From assembly GCA_000403475.2 (NCBI GenBank), contig KE159795.1:1452969-1516968 (forward strand): a DNA stretch of 64,000 nucleotides. Reading direction: 5' to 3'. Source of the DNA: Lachnospiraceae bacterium MD308. Its GTDB lineage: Bacteria > Bacillota > Clostridia > Lachnospirales > Lachnospiraceae. This document shows, in pieces, positions 61,402 to 64,000 of the stretch (positions within the stretch are counted from its first letter, which is position 1; every line of letters starts with the position of its first letter). Position numbers and translations under genes: made by a program. Under the pieces are notes generated by a model. The model did no database searches. It worked only from the letters and a program-made list of their open reading frames with translations, and was not told the DNA's origin.

Positions 61402-62355
61402 TTATCCCAAGTATACGATTTCTTCCGCCGGTTTCTCCGCCGGCTCCATCTGGATCAGATAGAGCACCGGCTGCTTGCTGCCAAAGGATGCCACCGCCTC
61501 ATAACCGAACTTCGCCTTGACACGCATCCACTGATGCCGCCGGATTTCCTGTTTGCCCGGCAGGCGGCAGGGATACCCGTAAAAACGGATATCCTCCGCG
61601 CAGCATGTCATGATTTTCCTTACCGGCACGAACATATCCTCCGACATCCCCTTCGGGCGGAAGACTTGTGCGGTAAATTCAATTTCTTTATGGAGATACA
61701 GCTCCGGGTGGTCGTATGCGTCCACGTACCAGATTCCGAAGTCCTCATCCGCAATCACAATCCTGTCCTTCGTTACATCATAAGGCAAATCTTCTTTGGA
61801 GGGCTGTATGATCTTCCCCTCGGGAGTTTCAAAAATAAGCTGCGCCATGGGATTCTGCACTTTAAGCGCCCTCCGAAATCCGGAACGGTCTGCCTCCGGC
61901 GCGCAGCGGTTCACTACAATAAGCTCCGACTCCGCAAGCTGCTCCATAAGCATGTTCCGCATATTGGTAAGATACATATCAAGCGTCGTCGCATCCACTG
62001 TGGAATACACTCCCTGGAGCTCCCAGTTCCTCGGATACTTGATGGAAAGCAGTTCTGTAAGTTTCCACATGCCGTTATACTCGACCACTACCTGCGCCGG
62101 ATGATAATTTTTCTCACAATTCTTGAAAAATTCCGCATTTAGCTGCCCGGGTTCTTCTATTTCTAAAAGCGTTATATCTTTTGCATCCAGATATTCCCTC
62201 TCGTATTCTTCCTCTCCCTCCTCGCAGCGAATCAAGAGCGTAAGCCCCGGCTCAATCCACTCCTGCTCCATAAGGGTCTCTTTGACTAGAGTCGTTTTTC
62301 CGCTGTCCAAAAATCCGGTTACTATAAAAACCGGTATTGGTGCCTGTCCAAACAT
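61402..62355 (-). CDS. G3E-family GTPase, CobW-like, without CxCC motif (317 aa)
   Basis: Walker A is FIVTGFLDSGKTT near the N-terminus. The usual metal-binding CxCC after the second strand is replaced by an acidic run (RCEEGEEEYEREYLD). ELIVVNRC stands in place of the NKxD guanine motif, and a C-terminal CobW-type domain runs from about residue 210. It is probably a metal-insertion or metal-allocation GTPase with altered metal handling, or a partner of the next GTPase, whose gene ends 24 bp upstream on the same strand. GGAGGT precedes the ATG. Confidence 0.8.
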   Translation of the reverse strand: MFGQAPIPVFIVTGFLDSGKTTLVKETLMEQEWIEPGLTLLIRCEEGEEEYEREYLDAKDITLLEIEEPGQLNAEFFKNCEKNYHPAQVVVEYNGMWKLTELLSIKYPRNWELQGVYSTVDATTLDMYLTNMRNMLMEQLAESELIVVNRCAPEADRSGFRRALKVQNPMAQLIFETPEGKIIQPSKEDLPYDVTKDRIVIADEDFGIWYVDAYDHPELYLHKEIEFTAQVFRPKGMSEDMFVPVRKIMTCCAEDIRFYGYPCRLPGKQEIRRHQWMRVKAKFGYEAVASFGSKQPVLYLIQMEPAEKPAEEIVYLG

Positions 62356-62379
62356 AACAATGACCTCCGCTGAATCAAA

Positions 62380-63465
62380 TTAAATATGGAACAATTTCAA
62401 AAGCTCCTCTTCCTTCAGGTCAGTTCCGATCACGCAGACGCGCCCTGTATAATCAGCCTGCCCTTCTCTCACCTCATGCTCCTCCGGAACAAGGTCGAAC
62501 TGCCTCCAGCTGCCGTCCGACATCGGAACGATTCCTTTTGAGCGGAGAATCGTGCCGTAAGCATCCGTTTCCGACAGCGCCTTTACCAGATAGTCCAGTT
62601 CTTCATCCGTATATTTGTGGGCAGTCTCCCTGCCCCAGCTTGTAAACACATCGTCGGCATGGTGGTGCCCGTGATGATGGTGCCCTTCATGGTGCTCATG
62701 GCTGTCATGACCGCAGCAGCCATCGTGATCATGGCCGTGGTGATGGTGGGCAGCACCGCAGCAGTCCTCATGCTCGTGATGATGGTGAGCAGCACCGCAG
62801 CAGCCATCGTGGCCATGATGGTTATGGGCATGGCCGCAGCGCTGATGCTCCAGCAGGTCATTTAATTCTGCACTGTGCTCCAGCGCGCGCATGATCGCCT
62901 CTTTCCCAAGTTCTTCCCACGGTGTTGAGATAATTGCCGCCTCTTTATTCTTCTCCCGGAGCATATGCACGCACTCCTCCACCTTCTCACCGCTCATCAT
63001 CTGTGTACGGCTGACGACAATAACAGATGCATGCTCCACCTGGTCTTCAAAAAACTCACCAAAGTTCTTCATGTACATCTTTGCCTTTTTCCCGTCAACC
63101 ACAGTGACTCTCCCGGTAATCTCGATATCTGCATCTTCCTTTACATCCTCGACTGCCCTTGCCACATCCGAAAGTTTCCCAACACCGGAAGGCTCAATAA
63201 TCACCCGATCCGGCTGGTACTCCTCGATGACCTTCTTAAGCGCTTTGCTGAAATCACCAACCAGCGTGCAGCAGATGCATCCGGAATTCATCTCAGTAAC
63301 TTCGATTCCCGCATCCTTTAAAAATCCGCCGTCAATACCAATCTCACCGAACTCATTCTCAATCAGCACGAGTTTCTCGCCTTCAAACACCTGCTCTATG
63401 AGCCGCCGGATAAAGGTCGTCTTTCCTGCTCCGAGGAATCCGGAGATTATATCTACTTTCGTCAT
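62380..63465 (-). CDS. G3E GTPase with His/Cys-rich metal-binding segment (361 aa)
   Basis: Walker A SGFLGAGKTT (residues 8-17), the metal motif GCICC (C63, C65, C66), VIIEPSGVGKL as switch region and a CobW C-terminal domain (about 275-361). Between the domains, residues 206-269 contain 28 histidines and 7 cysteines, partly as tandem units (CCGAAHHHHEHEDCCGAAHH). Such segments store or buffer Zn, Ni or Co. The protein probably delivers metal to target enzymes under GTP control; which metal is unknown, and no Zur-type site was recognised upstream. First gene of the pair. Confidence 0.9.
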   Translation of the reverse strand: MTKVDIISGFLGAGKTTFIRRLIEQVFEGEKLVLIENEFGEIGIDGGFLKDAGIEVTEMNSGCICCTLVGDFSKALKKVIEEYQPDRVIIEPSGVGKLSDVARAVEDVKEDADIEITGRVTVVDGKKAKMYMKNFGEFFEDQVEHASVIVVSRTQMMSGEKVEECVHMLREKNKEAAIISTPWEELGKEAIMRALEHSAELNDLLEHQRCGHAHNHHGHDGCCGAAHHHHEHEDCCGAAHHHHGHDHDGCCGHDSHEHHEGHHHHGHHHADDVFTSWGRETAHKYTDEELDYLVKALSETDAYGTILRSKGIVPMSDGSWRQFDLVPEEHEVREGQADYTGRVCVIGTDLKEEELLKLFHI

Positions 63466-63571
63466 AATGATACCTCTTTTCTATAATCATATGGTTTCTT
63501 TGTCTTTTGCTGTATGAAGATTTCTCCGAGATTTATATTATCATATTTTTTCGGTCTTTAACATATGATTT

Positions 63572-63850
63572 TTAACTGCTGTGAAAGTTTCCTGTATGCA
63601 AGCTTAGTGAAAAGAAAAAAGCGAACAGATCAAAGAAAAGCAAAGTCATATGCAAAATACAAATAAAAACCAGCTTATCAAATCCCACAAGCGGATTTTT
63701 CCACACTTCCCTTACAATCAGCAAAGAGACCATAACTATAATATATAAAGACGCAATTCCGAGCATTGTCAATGAAACACCCGAAAAGCATACTAAACTA
63801 TGTATTAATACTGTTATGCTCCAAATGTATATAGAACTATATTTTTTCAT
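63572..63850 (-). CDS. Small membrane protein (92 aa)
   Basis: Three hydrophobic helices (about residues 8-28, 30-47 and 60-83) with a short polar link (REVWKNPLVGFDK). AAAGG precedes the ATG. No family recognised. The 150 bp beyond it to the window end show no gene. Confidence 0.55.
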   Translation of the reverse strand: MKKYSSIYIWSITVLIHSLVCFSGVSLTMLGIASLYIIVMVSLLIVREVWKNPLVGFDKLVFICILHMTLLFFDLFAFFFSLSLHTGNFHSS

Positions 63851-64000
63851 TTTGCGCCTTTCTTTTTTAATACAATTAATTTACCACACGTAATATATGG
63901 TTTTTATAAAACCAGGATTCCCCCGCACTTTCTCATTGTGAAATTGTCCGAACCGGACATGTTGAATTTGTTTACATCATCATTTAGAATACAGACCCCT

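Noticed and set aside
62583..62865. Open frames on both strands across the His-rich segment of the G3E GTPase
   Set aside because: They arise from the repetitive His/Cys codons and have no ribosome sites; the GTPase frame is fully consistent.

Overview
The window looks like a chromosome segment of a gut Clostridia, probably Lachnospiraceae. This rests on the Firmicutes-type Shine-Dalgarno sites, a T-box in front of tyrS, a sialic acid/amino sugar operon, and mobile elements of the kind common in that family (large polyvalent proteins, TnpV/TnpW, paired serine recombinases). The species cannot be named from sequence alone.

Region 1 (1-27.6 kb) is the right-hand part of an integrative conjugative or mobilizable element. 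It carries an antirestriction-type polyvalent protein (cut by the window edge), a transfer-assisting small protein, a 2615-residue methylase/helicase with a TnpV gene nested in another frame, a DUF3848/DUF3849 protein, MobC, a MOBP-type relaxase, a sigma-like regulator, TnpW and two overlapping serine recombinases. Between relaxase and sigma-like gene sits an unusual cargo (13.8-22.3 kb): a XerC-like tyrosine recombinase, a cluster of three direct and one inverted 24-bp recombination-like sites, a membrane GGDEF-EAL phosphodiesterase, a membrane GAF-GGDEF cyclase, a 49-residue membrane peptide, a chemoreceptor and a CheW. The site cluster lies directly upstream of the phosphodiesterase and resembles a phase-variable DNA inversion switch. 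This is the most interesting system here: a mobile, possibly switchable, c-di-GMP and chemotaxis signalling cassette.

Region 2 (27.6-33.6 kb) is debris of further mobile elements: a truncated serine recombinase with its TnpW on the minus strand, then an AT-richer TetR-controlled ABC transporter cluster, a Cys-rich KTR protein, and Tn916-type sigma and HTH genes. It ends in a non-coding stretch with 15-bp repeats next to a shortened Rpn-type nuclease gene.

Region 3 (34-48.6 kb) mixes core and accessory genes: a P-loop kinase, a zinc-ribbon/discoidin-like membrane protein, T-box-tyrS, and a two-component system with an ABC transporter whose ATPase is broken by a 273-bp MITE-like element. A degraded duplicate of the transporter end flanks a YhcG-type nuclease gene and an IS fragment. 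A TnpW remnant, a PIN/AbrB toxin-antitoxin pair, a MerR-RDD fusion and a Schlafen/AlbA-type ATP-binding protein follow, the last preceded by six 21-bp repeats.

Region 4 (48.6-64 kb) is mainly core metabolism. The minus-strand nanE-nanA-symporter-yhcH-ROK kinase-RpiR-nagA cluster and the divergent nagB-cupin pair together take sialic acid to fructose-6-phosphate. Beyond are an AAA-ATPase/nuclease fusion, two unknown proteins, an EamA exporter, two adjacent G3E GTPases (one with a long His/Cys-rich segment) and a small membrane protein.
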